DNA from: Aquilaria yunnanensis
Lineage: Eukaryota; Streptophyta; Magnoliopsida; Malvales; Thymelaeaceae
Reading direction: 5' to 3'
Assembly (NCBI GenBank): GCA_039654915.1
Contig: CM077594.1
Span: forward strand, 47,011,001-47,075,000
DNA: 64,000 bases
Under the pieces are notes generated by a model. It worked only from the letters and a program-made list of their open reading frames with translations, had not been told where the DNA came from and did not search any database. Shown here piece after piece: positions 24,788-37,600 of this stretch. Position numbers and translations under genes: made by a program. The number at the start of each line of letters is the position of its first letter. Position 1 is the stretch's first letter.

Positions 24788-27298
24788 TGTTACGGCCCTT
24801 CTAGAGGGAGGTAAGGACTTTAGAATTTAGTGTAGAAGTTTAATTTAAGTTTGCCTAGCAAGAATTAAGAAGTTTGCCAAAGTTCACTAAGTTCCGACAA
24901 GAATAAAGCTCTGAACTAAGTTCAGGGGCAAAATGGTAATTTTGCACCCTGAATGGCCGGGACAAGTCCCGAGTGTTTTAAAATGAATTTTTAGAACTTA
25001 ACTTTTAACCTTAACTCAAACTCAATAAATAGACAAGGATTTAATCAAGAACTGTTAAGTTACAAAGATGGGGGACCTAATTGCACAAAACTTGAAACCT
25101 TGGTGGTTTGAGGGGTGAAGTGGGGTTTAAGAAGAGGGAAGAAGGGTTTGGAGCTCCATAACCCGTTTTCCAGCTTCTCCACTCCATTTCTCTCTCAAAT
25201 TAAGCTTGGAATCAAAAGCTTTTGGTGCCAAAAGGTGTGGTTTGAAGTGTTCAAGCTTGGAGAAGTGATTTTCAAGCTTGAATCCATGTTTTTGAGGCGT
25301 GGAAGAGTGTTTTTCTCCATCCCCTATTTTTGAACGAGGTATGAATCATGTTCTTGATTGAATTCGTGTTATTTGATTGATTGGAAGCTTGGGTTTTGGT
25401 TGGAAGAGGTGTTTTTGATGTTTAGGAGCTTTGTTTTGGTTTGAATTTGTGTAGAACTTTGGAAGCTTATTTGGAAGAGGAAGGGTTCGAATTCTTGCTT
25501 GTTCTTGGTGTTAAGGTAAGGGAGAAAGTGTTTTTAAGTTGTTGGATTGCTTTTGAATTGAAATGGATTGAGGAAGTTGAGTAATTTTTGGGTACGGTGT
25601 GAAGAAACATTTTTGGGAATTATGATGGACTAGCTATGTTCGAAGGGTTGGTTTGATGCTTCTAATGCATCATAGTTTGGCTTTGATAGTTGGTTTTGTT
25701 CCTTGCAACATGTACTTCATGTGTATGAAATTTGGTAACTTTTGATGCATGTTTGCTATATGTATTTGGTTGCCAAAGTTCGAAGCATCAAATGGCCGAA
25801 TTCTGCATTTCTGTAGAATTGGCGACGCGGCGCCAGTTGGCCCGAAAATTGGCGACGCGTCGCCAATTCAATTTTTTCTTCACAGAGCGTTTGCTCGTCG
25901 GCGACGCGTCGCCAATCCCTTTTGCCTTTGGCGACGCGGCGCCAACATAAGAAAATGGGGGGTTTGACTTTTTGCTGCGTTGACCCGACCGAGACTACGG
26001 AAGGCTCGGAACGTGCCTAAGGGTCCGAGGATCCCGATGGTACTCCGAAACTTCCGAAAGTCCCACCGGAAGTATGAGTTTTCTTGGACTGTTTGAGGTA
26101 AGTAAGTTGCTTAGGCAACAAGTAAGGAAACAAATGTTGCAATTGAACTTAATTAGCTATCAATAGCTCAGGTGAGAGGTTTAGAACCCTCGTCGGCCTA
26201 GCCGTGCCGGAGCCACGAGGCCACGAGGCGAAACCTTGTTCATCTAGTTTACATCAAAGAGGCCCTGCGGCCTAGTCTACAAGTCCCATCATAAATTCCC
26301 CTGCATAACAACTAGGTGAGAGGTTCTATGTTTGAATGAGGCTTGCTAAGGTTCGCCCTTGAGCCATATGATAGGTTGCTAAGTGATAGCGCTTGGCCTA
26401 TATGTCAGGTTGCTAAGTGATTGCGCTTGGCCTGTATATGTGTCAGGTTGCTAAGTGATTGCACTTGGCCTGATACAGAGGACTACTTGAGGAGAGGTCT
26501 ACCGGCCTAGTATATATATATATGACTAGTACCCTCATGCTGTGTGAGCTCGCAGCCAGAGTCCTAGCTTTTTCTTGCAGGTACATCGAAGACCCTTACT
26601 GAGAATGTCGAATTCTCACTCCCTGTTTGTTATGCAGAGTCTGAAGTAGCAGGACCGGATAATCGCTGAGGATTATCACGGTAGTACCTTTTTGTCTGTA
26701 AAGGTACGGTAGTTGAGAAACTTTAAGTTTCTAGCTTGCTTAAGTGATTAGTTGGTCTGTTGGTTAGGCTGTGGTACTAACTTGCTTCTTCCTTTGGCTG
26801 CAGAGCCTAGTAGCACTTGGCAAAGGACTTGTGAGACTCGCCACTGGGACAGGAGTCCAAAGTGGGAGCTAGGGTAAAAGATCTCAGCAAAGTCTTGTAT
26901 TTTGATACAGTACTTTATTTTGCCTCCAGTATTTATGTTATAAAGAGTCCTTGACTCAGGGGATTGTTCTCTGGGTGAGAGCATTAGTTACTTATGTATA
27001 AATGCTTTCACGAGCGGTGTATGTGTAGTTAATCACTCAAAGGTTGATTTTGATATGCTTTGGCCTTTTGTATTTATTTATATAGAATTTTACCTAGCCG
27101 GCTAAATGTCTAAATGATTAAATGTCTTATGGTTTTAACAAACCAAGTCAAAGCATAAGTGCATACATATTGCATTTCTAGGTTAATCAACTAGTAGCAT
27201 TGGATTTAATCCACACACATAACCAGCTAGCCAATTACAATCCACCGTGAGACAAACGCTCACAGGGTATCCCGGGCAGGGGCACGGGGATCGTGTCA
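24788..27298 (+). repeat. T1 5' LTR
   Basis: TGTTACGG...GTGTCA, 2,511 bp. Notable content: four GC-rich palindromes (25821-25944), three tandem copies of a 34-38-bp unit starting AGGTTGCTAAG (26373, 26407, 26445), and a short TA run near 26512-26523. The open frames at 25115-25333, 25732-25967 and 26748-26984 recur in the 3' LTR only because the LTRs are copies; they have no known domain. Confidence 0.95.
25821..25944. repeat. cluster of four GC-rich near-palindromes in the T1 5' LTR
   Basis: GGCGACGCGGCGCCA at 25821 and 25930, and GGCGACGCGTCGCCAA at 25851 and 25900. The second type is a perfect 14-bp palindrome, and the 25849-25866 copy extends to an 18-bp palindrome. The order is imperfect, perfect, perfect, imperfect. 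The same cluster is in the 3' LTR at 33156-33279. The surrounding LTR is AT-rich, so the cluster stands out. Confidence 0.9.
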
Positions 27299-27305
27299 GT
27301 GTTTT

Positions 27306-27317
27306 TGGTATCAGAGC
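27306..27317 (+). other. primer-binding site of T1
   Basis: TGGTATCAGAGC, complementary to initiator Met-tRNA, 7 bp after the LTR end. It is the same site as in Cop1 but lies in a different element. Confidence 0.92.
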
Positions 27318-27440
27318 TAAGGGTTTATTTCATAGATATTGGAGGCTTAGACTGAGATCTAGTAGTAAAGTCCAAGTGCTAGGAAGTTAGTACTGACCAA
27401 CATCTGGGGAAATGTTGTCTGGTTGTGGTTGTAGGTTATT

Positions 27441-30400
27441 ATGGTTGATACGAGGTCTGGAACTTCGAGGGGGACTAGAGAACCTGGTGAAGGTTCTAGT
27501 GACCCAGTTGTGGCGAGGTTGGATGAGATATCCAGAGTGCTACAGAGTTTGACTGAGACTATGGCTCAGGTGGCACAGGGTATGAACACTCTTGTAACAG
27601 AGATGTTCAGAGATTATGGGGACAGAGGTGTTGCCCAGGAGGAAGTTGAGCCACAACAGGAACAGGAAAGGCATGCTGAGCAACAGCAAGTGCCTAGAGC
27701 TCAGGAACCCAGAAATCAAGTTCTTGAGGAGGTTGAGGAACCAGAGATGATGGAGGCTCCAAGGAGGGGAGACACTCCACATCAGATGAGACTGTTAGAG
27801 AAGTTTAAGACAGTTGATCCACCTAGCTTTGATGGGACAGGAGATCCTGATAGAGCAGAGGATTGGTTGTCTGTTATGAACAGACTCTTTACTTGTGGTG
27901 GCTATGAGACAGAGCAAAGGATGGTTCTAGTACCTTTCTTTCTGAGAGGGAGAGCCAGTCTTTGGTGGGACGACGTGATGGAGTTATTGAGGGAGAGTAA
28001 TGGCACTCGTCCAGAGCACAAGAAAAAGGTGCTCAAGTGGTCAGACTTCGAGAAGAAGTTTAGACAGGAGTATATCAGTGAAGCTGCACAGGATCAGAGG
28101 AGGATCCAGTTTGAGAATCTGACACAGGGGGAGATGTCAGTACGAGAGTATGAGCAGCGCTACAACTCACTTATCCGGTATGCTCCATATATGTTGGGTA
28201 ATGATGAGCTGAAAGCCAAGAAGTTTTCTCAGGGCCTGAAGCCTATTTTCAGGAGGTATATGGCGACAGTTGACATTAGGAGTTATCGCCAGATGGTTCA
28301 GAAGGCATTGGCATTGGAAAGGGAATTCGAGGATTCCAGGGCACCTATGAAAAAGGTGGAAGCTGGGCCATCTAACTTGGGGAAAAGTGCTGGAAAGCGA
28401 CCAATGGTAGGGAACCAGGATCTATCTAAGAGGAGGAGGACAGGTGTGTGTCCTAGGTGCAGACGGTTCCATGGTGGAAGACCATGTACACTGGGCACAG
28501 ATATTTGTAATGTCTGTGGTCAGAGAGGGCATTGGGCCAGGGACTGCCCAAGAGTTCGTTCAGTTACAGGTCCATCTCGGGCTTTACCTCCAGTACCGCT
28601 TGCCATTGGGAACCGGCCTGGAGTAGTTGCTGCAGCAGTGAACCCAAGAGTCTTCGCTTTGACGAACCAGGCGGCTAGAGAACCGCCAGCTGTACGAGGT
28701 AATTTTACTTTTCTGAGCAGTAGTGTTAGAGTGCTTTTCGATACGGGAGCTACTCTTTCAGTGATATCTTCTGCCTTGGTAGATAAGCATAGTTTACAGC
28801 GTGAAATTGCGGGTGAGTTGAGACTCATCAGGACTGCAGGGAGAGGTTTTATTGTGACCAATGAAGTGGTTACTAGGTATCCTTTGCAGTTAGGTGATCA
28901 TGATTTTTGTTGTGAGTTGTGGGTGATTGAGTTGAAATCATATGACCTGGTGCTGGGAATGGATTGGTTGAGTAAGCACAAGGCACAAATTAACTGTGCG
29001 AATCACTTAGTTGACATCATTGATGCTCAGGGAGCTAGAGTGACTTGCACAGGAGGGTTGGCATCTAGTGCTAAGAGTTTACATCTTAGACTTGTAGATA
29101 CCATCCCTGTAGTTGGTGAAGAGGAGTATTACTCGTTGAATGGAGTAGCTATAGAGGAAGAATTGGGGAGCATTCCTGTAGCTAATCAGTTTCCTGAGGT
29201 GTTTCCAGTGGAGTTACCTGGGTTACCACCTAGGAGGGATACTGAGTTTGCTATCCATCTACAACCAGGGGTTGAGCCTATTTCAGTACCACCTTATAGG
29301 ATGTCGGCTCCTGAGATGGATGAGTTGAAGAAGCAGTTGGAGGAACTGCTAGGGAAAGGTTTCATAAGACCGAGTGTATCACCGTGGGGATCTCCAGTGT
29401 TATTTGTGAAGAAGAAGGATGGGACTTTCAGGTTGTGCATCGATTACAGGAAGTTGAATGCAGTGACAGTTAAAAATAAGTATCCACTTCCTAGAATTGA
29501 TGATTTGTTTGACAGACTCAGAGGAGCGAGGGTGTTTTCCAGGATTGATCTTCGGTCTGGGTACTTTCAGATCAGAGTTAAGGAGGAAGACATTCCGAAG
29601 ACTGCCTTCAGGACAAGGTACGGGCATTATGAGTATACGGTTATGCCTTTTGGTGTGACTAATGCTCCAGCAGTGTTTATGGAAGCTATGAATCGGATCT
29701 TTAAGCCATTTCTGGATCAGTTTGTTGAGGTCTTCATCGATGATATTCTGATCTATTCACAGTCTACAGCGGAGCATGAGGAGCACCTTAGAACGGTTTT
29801 GCAAGTGCTGAAGAATAATCAGTACTATGCAAAATTTTCTAAGTGTGAGTTTTGGTCCGAGAGGATTCAGTTTTTGGGGCATATTATCAGTGCTCAAGGT
29901 TTGTCAGTTGATCCTGAAAAGGTTCAAGCAGTGGTTGATTGGAAGAGACCGACTACAGTTACAGAGGTCAGGAGTTTCTTGGGTCTAGCAGGTTACTACA
30001 GACGCTTCATAGAGAAATTCTCTGTGATAGCTACGCCGTTGACAGCATTGACCAGGAAAGCTCAGAAATTCGAGTGGACACCGAAGTGTGAAGAAGCCTA
30101 CATGAAGCTGAAGGAAAAGTTGACCAGTGCACCCATACTTGTGTTACCAGACCCGGACAAAGCCTTTACAGTTTATACTGATGCGTCAGGTTCAGGTTTG
30201 GGTTGTGTTCTACATCAGGACAGTCAGGTGATTGCTTATGGTTCGAGACAGCTGAGGCCTAATGAGTTGAACTACCCTGTTCATGATCTTGAGCTTGCAG
30301 CAGCGATCTTTGCACTGAAACTATGGAGACATTATTTGATGGGAAGATCGTTCAGAATCTTCACTGATCACAAGAGTTTGAAGTATTTGTTTACTCAGAA

Positions 30401-32165
30401 GGATCTGAACATGAGACAGCGGCGATGGATTGAGTACATTAAAGACTATGATTGTTCGATCGAGTATTGTGCTGGTAAAGGGAACGTGGTAGCAGAAGCT
30501 TTGAGCCGGAAGTACACAGGAGTGATCTTGTCCAAGGATCAGGCTACAGATTCTTCAGAAGGAGCATTGAAGGATTGTTTCTTAGCTTTGCATGAATTAT
30601 GGCAAAGTCGAGAAAAATCCTTAGTCTATGTTTTGGAGATTCAGACGGCTTGGTTAGCCAGAGTCAGAGAAGCCCAGTTGAAAGATCCATTGTTGAAGAA
30701 GATTTCAGGTGAAGCTAAGACTGGTGCTTTGAAGAAAGAGTTCAAGTACAAAGATGGAATATTACATTATGGTGATCGACTCTATGTGTCGAATGTTGAG
30801 GGACTTAGGCAGCAAGTCCTACAGGAGGCACATAGTAGTACATTGAGTATTCACCCTGGTGTTAGTAAGATGTATCAAGATCTGAAGACACATTTTTGGT
30901 GGCCAGGACTGAAGAGAGATGTACGAGGACATGTGGCAAAGTGTTTGACATGTCAGGTGGTGAAAGCTGAACACCAGAAACCAGCAGGCACACTTCAGAG
31001 TTTATCTCTACCAGTGAGGAAGTGGGGATCCGTTACTATGGATTTCCTAGTGGGGTTACCGACCACCCGGAGTCAGCATGATGCTATTTGGGTAGTGGTT
31101 GACAGATTGACGAAGTCGGCACACTTTATACCGATCAGAGTCACCTATACATTGGAGAGGTTGGCTCAGTTATATCTCAGGGAGATTGTGAGACTCCATG
31201 GGATACCGGATCAAATCATATCAGACAGAGATCCACGATTTACATCACGGTTTTGGAATGCTTTTCAGGAAGCATTGGGCAGTAAAGTTAGCCTCAGTAC
31301 TGCTTTTCATCCGCAGACTGACGGACAGTCAGAGAGGGTGATTCAGACTTTGGAGGACATGCTACGCATGTGTGTCATTGATTTCAGAGGTGATTGGGAT
31401 CAGCATTTACCACTGATCGAGTTTGCCTATAATAACAGTCATCAATCTGTTATTGGAATGGCGCCCTATGAAGCTTTGTATGGGAGACGATGTATGACAC
31501 CTCATTGTTGGGCAGATCCAACAGACAGAGTGGTTATTGGACCTGAGATCATAGCTGACACAACAGCTAAGATTAAGTTGATTCAGCAGAGAATCAAGAC
31601 AGCTAATGACAGACAGACTAAGTATGCAAACAGAAGGAGAAGAGAATTGAGTTTTGAGGTTGGTGACAAAGTACTTCTGAAAGTGTCGCCCATGAGAGGA
31701 GTTAGTCGTTTTGGACAGAGGGGCAAGTTAGCTCCAAGGTTCATTGGACCTTATGAAGTGTTAGAGAAAGTTGGGAAAGTTGCTTATCGGTTGGCTTTAC
31801 CGCCTAACCTTTCTCAAGTGCATAATGTGTTTCATGTCAGTTTACTCAGGAAGTGCACAGTTGAGCCCGGACAGGTAGTAAATCCTTCAGTGATACCCAT
31901 TCGGGAAGACTTGACTTATGAAGAGAAACCAGTTCAGATTTTGGATAGGCAAGTCAAGAAACTGCGGACTAAGTGGATTCCGATGGTTAAGATCCTTTGG
32001 TCTAACCATAGTGAGGAGGAAGCTACCTGGGAGACGGAGCAGGATATGCTGAAAAGATATCCTGGTGTTTTTCCAGAGTTGCAGCGGAATTTGGGGGACC
32101 AAATTCCAGAAAGAGGGGAGAATGTTACGGCCCTTCTAGAGGGAGGTAAGGACTTTAGAATTTAG
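27441..32165 (+). CDS. gag-pol: T1 Gag-Pol polyprotein, intact
   Basis: A single open frame of 1,574 codons. Gag occupies about 1-335, with the capsid core around 115-290. Two Cys/His stretches follow: a Cys-rich one at about 337 and a canonical CCHC knuckle at 356-369. Protease has Asp-Thr-Gly-Ala at 434-437. Reverse transcriptase has Phe-Ile-Asp-Asp at 765-768. RNase H starts with Tyr-Thr-Asp-Ala-Ser, Asp 914. Integrase has its HHCC domain with Cys 1168 and 1171, and a DDE triad at Asp 1201, Asp 1262, Glu 1298 with the typical 35-residue last spacing. A chromodomain-like tail lies at about 1498-1545. The last 14 codons lie in the 3' LTR, so the stop is inside it. The start is the first ATG after the leader and gives the usual chromovirus Met-Val-Asp-Thr-Arg. 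All catalytic residues I can place are present. Expected function: particle formation, cDNA synthesis and integration. Confidence 0.96.
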   Translation: MVDTRSGTSRGTREPGEGSSDPVVARLDEISRVLQSLTETMAQVAQGMNTLVTEMFRDYGDRGVAQEEVEPQQEQERHAEQQQVPRAQEPRNQVLEEVEEPEMMEAPRRGDTPHQMRLLEKFKTVDPPSFDGTGDPDRAEDWLSVMNRLFTCGGYETEQRMVLVPFFLRGRASLWWDDVMELLRESNGTRPEHKKKVLKWSDFEKKFRQEYISEAAQDQRRIQFENLTQGEMSVREYEQRYNSLIRYAPYMLGNDELKAKKFSQGLKPIFRRYMATVDIRSYRQMVQKALALEREFEDSRAPMKKVEAGPSNLGKSAGKRPMVGNQDLSKRRRTGVCPRCRRFHGGRPCTLGTDICNVCGQRGHWARDCPRVRSVTGPSRALPPVPLAIGNRPGVVAAAVNPRVFALTNQAAREPPAVRGNFTFLSSSVRVLFDTGATLSVISSALVDKHSLQREIAGELRLIRTAGRGFIVTNEVVTRYPLQLGDHDFCCELWVIELKSYDLVLGMDWLSKHKAQINCANHLVDIIDAQGARVTCTGGLASSAKSLHLRLVDTIPVVGEEEYYSLNGVAIEEELGSIPVANQFPEVFPVELPGLPPRRDTEFAIHLQPGVEPISVPPYRMSAPEMDELKKQLEELLGKGFIRPSVSPWGSPVLFVKKKDGTFRLCIDYRKLNAVTVKNKYPLPRIDDLFDRLRGARVFSRIDLRSGYFQIRVKEEDIPKTAFRTRYGHYEYTVMPFGVTNAPAVFMEAMNRIFKPFLDQFVEVFIDDILIYSQSTAEHEEHLRTVLQVLKNNQYYAKFSKCEFWSERIQFLGHIISAQGLSVDPEKVQAVVDWKRPTTVTEVRSFLGLAGYYRRFIEKFSVIATPLTALTRKAQKFEWTPKCEEAYMKLKEKLTSAPILVLPDPDKAFTVYTDASGSGLGCVLHQDSQVIAYGSRQLRPNELNYPVHDLELAAAIFALKLWRHYLMGRSFRIFTDHKSLKYLFTQKDLNMRQRRWIEYIKDYDCSIEYCAGKGNVVAEALSRKYTGVILSKDQATDSSEGALKDCFLALHELWQSREKSLVYVLEIQTAWLARVREAQLKDPLLKKISGEAKTGALKKEFKYKDGILHYGDRLYVSNVEGLRQQVLQEAHSSTLSIHPGVSKMYQDLKTHFWWPGLKRDVRGHVAKCLTCQVVKAEHQKPAGTLQSLSLPVRKWGSVTMDFLVGLPTTRSQHDAIWVVVDRLTKSAHFIPIRVTYTLERLAQLYLREIVRLHGIPDQIISDRDPRFTSRFWNAFQEALGSKVSLSTAFHPQTDGQSERVIQTLEDMLRMCVIDFRGDWDQHLPLIEFAYNNSHQSVIGMAPYEALYGRRCMTPHCWADPTDRVVIGPEIIADTTAKIKLIQQRIKTANDRQTKYANRRRRELSFEVGDKVLLKVSPMRGVSRFGQRGKLAPRFIGPYEVLEKVGKVAYRLALPPNLSQVHNVFHVSLLRKCTVEPGQVVNPSVIPIREDLTYEEKPVQILDRQVKKLRTKWIPMVKILWSNHSEEEATWETEQDMLKRYPGVFPELQRNLGDQIPERGENVTALLEGGKDFRI
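32110..32122 (+). other. polypurine tract of T1
   Basis: AAAGAGGGGAGAA ends directly at the 3' LTR start. It lies inside the gag-pol frame, which continues into the LTR. Confidence 0.9.
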
Positions 32166-34633
32166 TGTAGAAGTTTAATTTAAGTTTGCCTAGCAAGAAT
32201 TAAGAAGTTTGCCAAAGTTCACTAAGTTCCGACAAGAATAAAGCTCTGAACTAAGTTCAGGGGCAAAATGGTAATTTTGCACCCTGAATGGCCGGGACGA
32301 GTCCCGAGTGTTTTAAAATGAATTTTTAGAACTTAACTTTTAACCTTAACTCAAACTCAATAAATAGACAAGGATTTAATCAAGAACTGTTAAGTTACAA
32401 AGATGGGGGACCTAATTGCACAAAACTTGAAACCTTGGTGGTTTGAGGGGTTAAGTGGGGTTTAAGAAGAGGGAAGAAGGGTTTGGAGCTCCATAACCCG
32501 TTTTCCAGCTTCTCCACTCCATTTCTCTCTCAAATTAAGCTTGGAATCAAAAGCTTTTGGTGCCAAAAGGTGTGGTTTGAAGTGTTCAAGCTTGGAGAAG
32601 TGATTTTCAAGCTTGAATCCATGTTTTTGAGGCGTGGAAGAGTGTTTTTCTCCATCCCCTATTTTTGAACGAGGTATGAATCATGTTCTTGATTGAATTC
32701 GTGTTATTTGATTGATTGGAAGCTTGGGTTTTGGTTGGAAGAGGTGTTTTTGATGTTTAGGAGCTTTGTTTTGGTTTGAATTTGTGTAGAACTTTGGAAG
32801 CTTATTTGGAAGAGGAAGGGTTCGAATTCTTGCTTGTTCTTGGTGTTAAGGTAAGGGAGAAAGTGTTTTTAAGTTGTTGGATTGCTTTTGAATTGAAATG
32901 GATTGAGGAAGTTGAGTAATTTTTGGGTACGGTGTGAAGAAACATTTTTGGGAATTATGATGGACTAGCTATGTTCGAAGGGTTGGTTTGATGCTTCTAA
33001 TGCATCATAGTTTGGCTTTGATAGTTGGTTTTGTTCCTTGCAACATGTACTTCATGTGTATGAAATTTGGTAACTTTTGATGCATGTTTGCTATATGTAT
33101 TTGGTTGCCAAAGTTCGAAGCATCAAATGGCCGAATTCTGCATTTCTGTAGAATTGGCGACGCGGCGCCAGTTGGCCCGAAAATTGGCGACGCGTCGCCA
33201 ATTCAATTTTTTCTTCACAGAGCGTTTGCTCGTCGGCGACGCGTCGCCAATCCCTTTTGCCTTTGGCGACGCGGCGCCAACATAAGAAAATGGGGGGTTT
33301 GACTTTTTGCTGCGTTGACCCGACCGAGACTACGGAAGGCTCGGAACGTGCCTAAGGGTCCGAGGATCCCGATGGTACTCCGAAACTTCCGAAAGTCCCA
33401 CCGGAAGTATGAGTTTTCTTGGACTGTTTGAGGTAAGTAAGTTGCTTAGGCAACAAGTAAGGAAACAAATGTTGCAATTGAACTTAATTAGCTATCAATA
33501 GCTCAGGTGAGAGGTTTAGAACCCTCGTCGGCCTAGCCGTGCCGGAGCCACGAGGCCACGAGGTGAAACCTTGTTCATCTAGTTTACATCAAAGAGGCCC
33601 TGCGGCCTAGTCTACAAGTCCCATCATAAATTCCCCTGCATAACAACTAGGTGAGAGGTTCTATGTTTGAATGAGGCTTGCTAAGGTTCGCCCTTGAGCC
33701 ATATGATAGGTTGCTAAGTGATAGCGCTTGGCCTATATGTCAGGTTGCTAAGTGATTGCGCTTGGCCTGTATATGTGTCAGGTTGCTAAGTGATTGCACT
33801 TGGCCTGATACAGAGGACTACTTGAGGAGAGGTCTACCGGCCTAGTATATATATATATGACTAGTACCCTCATGCTGTGTGAGCTCTTAGCCAGAGTCCT
33901 AGCTTTTTCTTGCAGGTACATCGAAGACCCTTACTGAGAATGTCAAATTCTCACTCCCTGTTTGTTATGCAGAGTCTGAAGTAGCAGGACCGGATAATCG
34001 CTGAGGATTATCACGGTAGTACCTTTTTGTCTGTAAAGGTACGGTAGTTGAGAAACTTTAAGTTTCTAGCTTGCTTAAGTGATTAGTTGGTCTGTTGGTT
34101 AGGCTGTGGTACTAACTTGCTTCTTCCTTTGGCTGCAGAGCCTAGTAGCACTTGGCAAAGGACTTGTGAGACTCGCCACTGGGACAGGAGTCCAAAGTGG
34201 GAGCTAGGGTAAAAGATCTCAGCAAAGTCTTGTATTTTGATACAGTACTTTATTTTGCCTCCAGTATTTATGTTATAAAGAGTCCTTGACTCAGGGGATT
34301 GTTCTCTGGGTGAGAGCATTAGTTACTTATGTATAAATGCTTTCACGAGCGGTGTATGTGTAGTTAATCACTCAAAGGTTGATTTTGATATGCTTTGGCC
34401 TTTTGTATTTATTTATATAGAATTTTACCTAGCCGGCTAAATGTCTAAATGATTAAATGTTTTATGGTTTTAACAAACCAAGTCAAAGCATAAGTGCATA
34501 CATATTGCATTTCTAGGTTAATCAACTAGTAGCATTGGATTTAATCCACACACATAACCAGCTAGCCAATTACAATCCACCGTGAGACAAACGCTCACAG
34601 GGTATCCCGGGCAGGGGCACGGGGATCGTGTCA
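32123..34633 (+). repeat. T1 3' LTR
   Basis: 2,511 bp, the same length as the 5' LTR, with about seven substitutions and no indel noted. The first 43 bp encode the end of Gag-Pol. The palindrome cluster and the 34-38-bp tandem units are repeated at an offset of 7,335 bp. Confidence 0.95.
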
Positions 34634-37600
34634 ATTGGAGCTCAAAGGAGATTAATGGTGCATAAGTAGCATAGTGAGCTAGCTTTGTGCCAGCTCACCT
34701 TGCTTTTAGCTCAAAACCACCAATAGACACATCTTTTGTGTAAATGTGTGTCTCTTCATCAAAAGACATGACTATTGGCCAAAAGAACATGTCTTTTCAT
34801 CCAAAGGAAGTGTTCCTTGAGTGAAACGACATGTATATTCGGCCATGAGGGTGGTTGGGGTGGTGATTGCACCAAGAGTGATGTCCTATGACTTCAAGGG
34901 AGACGTATATTCGGCCATAAGGTAGTTATGGGGTGGTTATAGGTCAAAGGAAGTGTTCCTTGGCTAAAAGACATGTATTTTCACAACGATACATGACCCT
35001 TGGCCAAAGGAAGTGTTCTTTCGCTTAAAAGACACCTTTCTTGGTGTAAAGGTGTGGCTTTTGGTCATCTATAAATAGCCTTTAGAGGCAACCATTTTAA
35101 GCACGAATTTGCACTCCATTTGCTCCATTTTTCTTGAGAGAAAATTGTTCTCCTCCTATTTCCTTTAGAGGCTGAAATATTAAACACTTTTTGAGAGCAT
35201 TGTGGGTGGATTTACATAGAGATTGTTTATCTCTATTTCAACCTTCAAGGTGCTCCTCTAAGATCAAGTTCTCCCTCTAGTTTTCGCCAAAGATAACCAA
35301 GAAGAAAGGTGCACATCTTTTCTTGGTTTAGTAGCATGTTAGGTTTTCATTTCTTATGTATGTTCTTAGTAGCATGCTAGGATTTATTTAACACAACATG
35401 TATGTGATCTTGATATGCTAAATAACATGTTATGCATGCCTATATCCATGTTGAATTCAAATGAACAACTACTCATGTGGCATATACATGAGTAGATAAC
35501 ATAAAAGTATGTTATCATAAGATCCTGAAATCTTCATACTAGACCAGGGATGTTTGAGAATATCATTATTCTAGGGTTACAATTATGTTTATTACGTTAC
35601 GTAGAAACAAAACAACAAACATAATTGTTGGATTAATGCCTTAGTAAAATATCATGACTCAATGTGCAAAAAATACAATCATCTTATGATTGGCTTTTGG
35701 GCACAACACTAACATTAACCCCCTACTTTCTTTGCTCAATTATCAATTAGAGACTCAGATCAAACCAAGGAAATTTTTTTTCAATCAATAGCCCACCTAT
35801 GGACCAAGTTATGGATTTTTTAAGTTGGTTACAAAATTTTGACCAAATGCACAGTAAATTATCCAAATTTGAAATTTCATGTCATTGGCTACAGGGCTGA
35901 AAATTTGGAAATTGCAAATCCCAGTTCAACCTATAGATGTGCTCTAGGTGTGGTCAAAATTTCATACCAAGATTCATTCAACACACGGAGATATAAACTT
36001 TGAGTGTAGAGTCAAAATTCTGACCACTTTATGACCATTTTGCCCATACAAAATTTTATAAGCATGCAAATACTTCGTTCACAAGGGGTAAGCCACTCAA
36101 GGCTATTCCATACATGTCCAAGACACCAAGGAATTACATTCCTTTTTGGCTAGCATCTTTACATAGCCAATACCAAAATTTACAAACAAGCAGCCGAAAT
36201 TGCACACTTAGGCAGCTTGTTCATAGCATCCTCATACATAGCAAAACAGCCCACAAATGTTCACATGAATTGCCCAAGCTTCACATGCACTCCATGTACA
36301 TGCATCAATGCATTTTATAATGTTCTTAACTAAGTTAAAATACACACCCTAGTTACAGGAGAGATTTAGACACAATGAACTCTAGAAACAAAATGTTGGA
36401 CAGCTGCTGCATAATACAATAAGAACCATCATTAAAACTACCAAATGTGATCCTAAAATCACCAAAAACTGTAGATTATAATTAGATACATGGAGGTTCA
36501 AGTACCTAAAATTTTAGTTCAAAACTCAAATGACATATTGAATGAGATCTATCTACAGCACCTGAAATGGACAGAAATGGTGTAAGTTTCTTGAATGAAA
36601 CTTAGTAAGGGCTTATCAATAAAATATTCAAACTCAAGTCATACACCTAAAATCCAAAGACACTAAAACACAAAATTATAGTACAAATACACAAACACAG
36701 CCATCCAAATGTACAAACAACACATCAATGAACAAATGTAATGCTGGCAGCAATAAACACATTATGGTTTGTTCATAAACAATCAAATAAACATTATATA
36801 ATCACTATGGCAGCCCTTCTCAAGGTAATAATTGGCCTTAGGAGGTTAATTGGTCTTACTTAGTACTAACTTGGGCTCTAAAAACCCCTGTAAACACTGC
36901 CATCTTAGTGCATGAAAAACAGTAAGGCTGGAACCTTGTTCATGCACTCCCTCGTAACCCATACTTGGTTCCCTGAGATTTTTGGTCTCCTCCAACCATG
37001 GTATTAGACTCATGGAAGCTTGATCATCATCTTAGGATAGTAAACAACCATGAAACATGTAGATAAAACCCTTAGCTAAGCTGTCAAAGCTGAAAATAGT
37101 AAAGGAAGTTCAATAAACCCGAAAACTAGGGTTTTTCTCTCTCCTGTTGAATCCGATTGCTTTCCTTCATGATTTCTTGGGAGACTGAGGTATGCTGGCT
37201 ATGGAAGGTTATGGAGGAACTCTGGCTAGTGAGGGCCAAAAATGACCAAGGAAAGGTAAAGAATTCCAGATATTTACTTGACTTGATTAGTTTAACCCGA
37301 ACCTTCACTTAGGTAATTATATGTATGTCTTAAGCAAAGAATTTTTGGCTAATCTTTAGCCCACCTTTTCTACCTTAGAACTTGAAAATAAAAGGCTAGG
37401 ATAATTCTAGAAATGGCCATCTTTGACCCTTATAAAAAATCATCCCATTCTTAAGTTATTTTTGTGAACAATTGTAAACCTAGATGTCCTAGGTTCTTGA
37501 ATAATAGCCTTTGTTTCCTTTATACAGTTTAACATCCAAAAATTTCTTACATACCATTCAAATCCTTCAAAAATCTCTTATTTAGAGTTGTACAATTGAG

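Larger units (their letters stand above)
24788..34633 (+). mobile_element. T1: complete, young Ty3/gypsy chromovirus (Tekay/Del-like)
   Basis: 9,846 bp with two 2,511-bp LTRs, flanked by exact ATTGG duplications (24783-24787 and 34634-34638). It has an initiator Met-tRNA primer-binding site, one open gag-pol frame of 1,574 codons and a polypurine tract. By eye the LTRs differ at about seven sites (for example 24966/32301, 25117/32452, and a GC-to-TT pair near 26551). That is about 0.3 percent, or roughly 0.1 million years at an assumed 1.3e-8 substitutions per site per year. LTR length, gene order RT-RH-IN and a chromodomain-like tail place it with the Tekay/Del chromoviruses. It sits inside the Cop1 3' LTR. 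Confidence 0.96.
16372..35536 (+). mobile_element. Cop1: Ty1/copia retrotransposon, interrupted by Z3 and T1
   Basis: The element begins TGTTGGAATT and ends AAATCTTCA, flanked by exact TACTA duplications (16367-16371 and 35537-35541). The order LTR, primer-binding site, gag, protease, integrase, reverse transcriptase, RNase H, LTR, with integrase before reverse transcriptase, identifies copia. Removing Z3 (with one CTAAG copy) and T1 (with one ATTGG copy) leaves roughly 8.3 kb. Stops, a frameshift and changed catalytic residues make it inactive. The RNase H and integrase phrases look like the Tork/TAR side of plant copia, but I cannot settle the lineage. Confidence 0.93.
24393..35536 (+). repeat. 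Cop1 3' LTR, split by T1 (parts 24393-24787 and 34639-35536)
   Basis: It starts TGTTGGAATT at 24393. T1 enters after 24787 with an ATTGG duplication; the same uninterrupted sequence is seen in the 5' LTR near 16806. The second part holds a TATA box at 35070-35077 and ends at 35536. It lacks the 69-bp duplication of the 5' LTR and has fewer 10-bp AGCT units. Confidence 0.92.
15127..35714 (-). mobile_element. solo LTR Z2, interrupted by Cop1
   Basis: The parts are 15127-16371 and 35542-35714, together 1,418 bp, matching Z1 in reverse. Exact TTAAC duplications flank it. The left terminus is TATTGGG where Z1 implies TGTTGGG, a G-to-A change of the terminal dinucleotide. The right terminus is CACTAACA. 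Between the parts lies Cop1 with its TACTA duplication. The open frames at 14993-15512 and in the right part are LTR sequence. Confidence 0.9.

Noticed and set aside
25732..25967. Overlapping open frames in the T1 LTR, repeated at 33067-33302
   Set aside because: They recur only because the LTRs are copies. They cross the GC-rich palindromes, which lack stop codons, and have no domain.
26505..26530. TA-repeat microsatellite as a regulatory signal
   Set aside because: It is a short run in the T1 LTR and could be chance; no further support.
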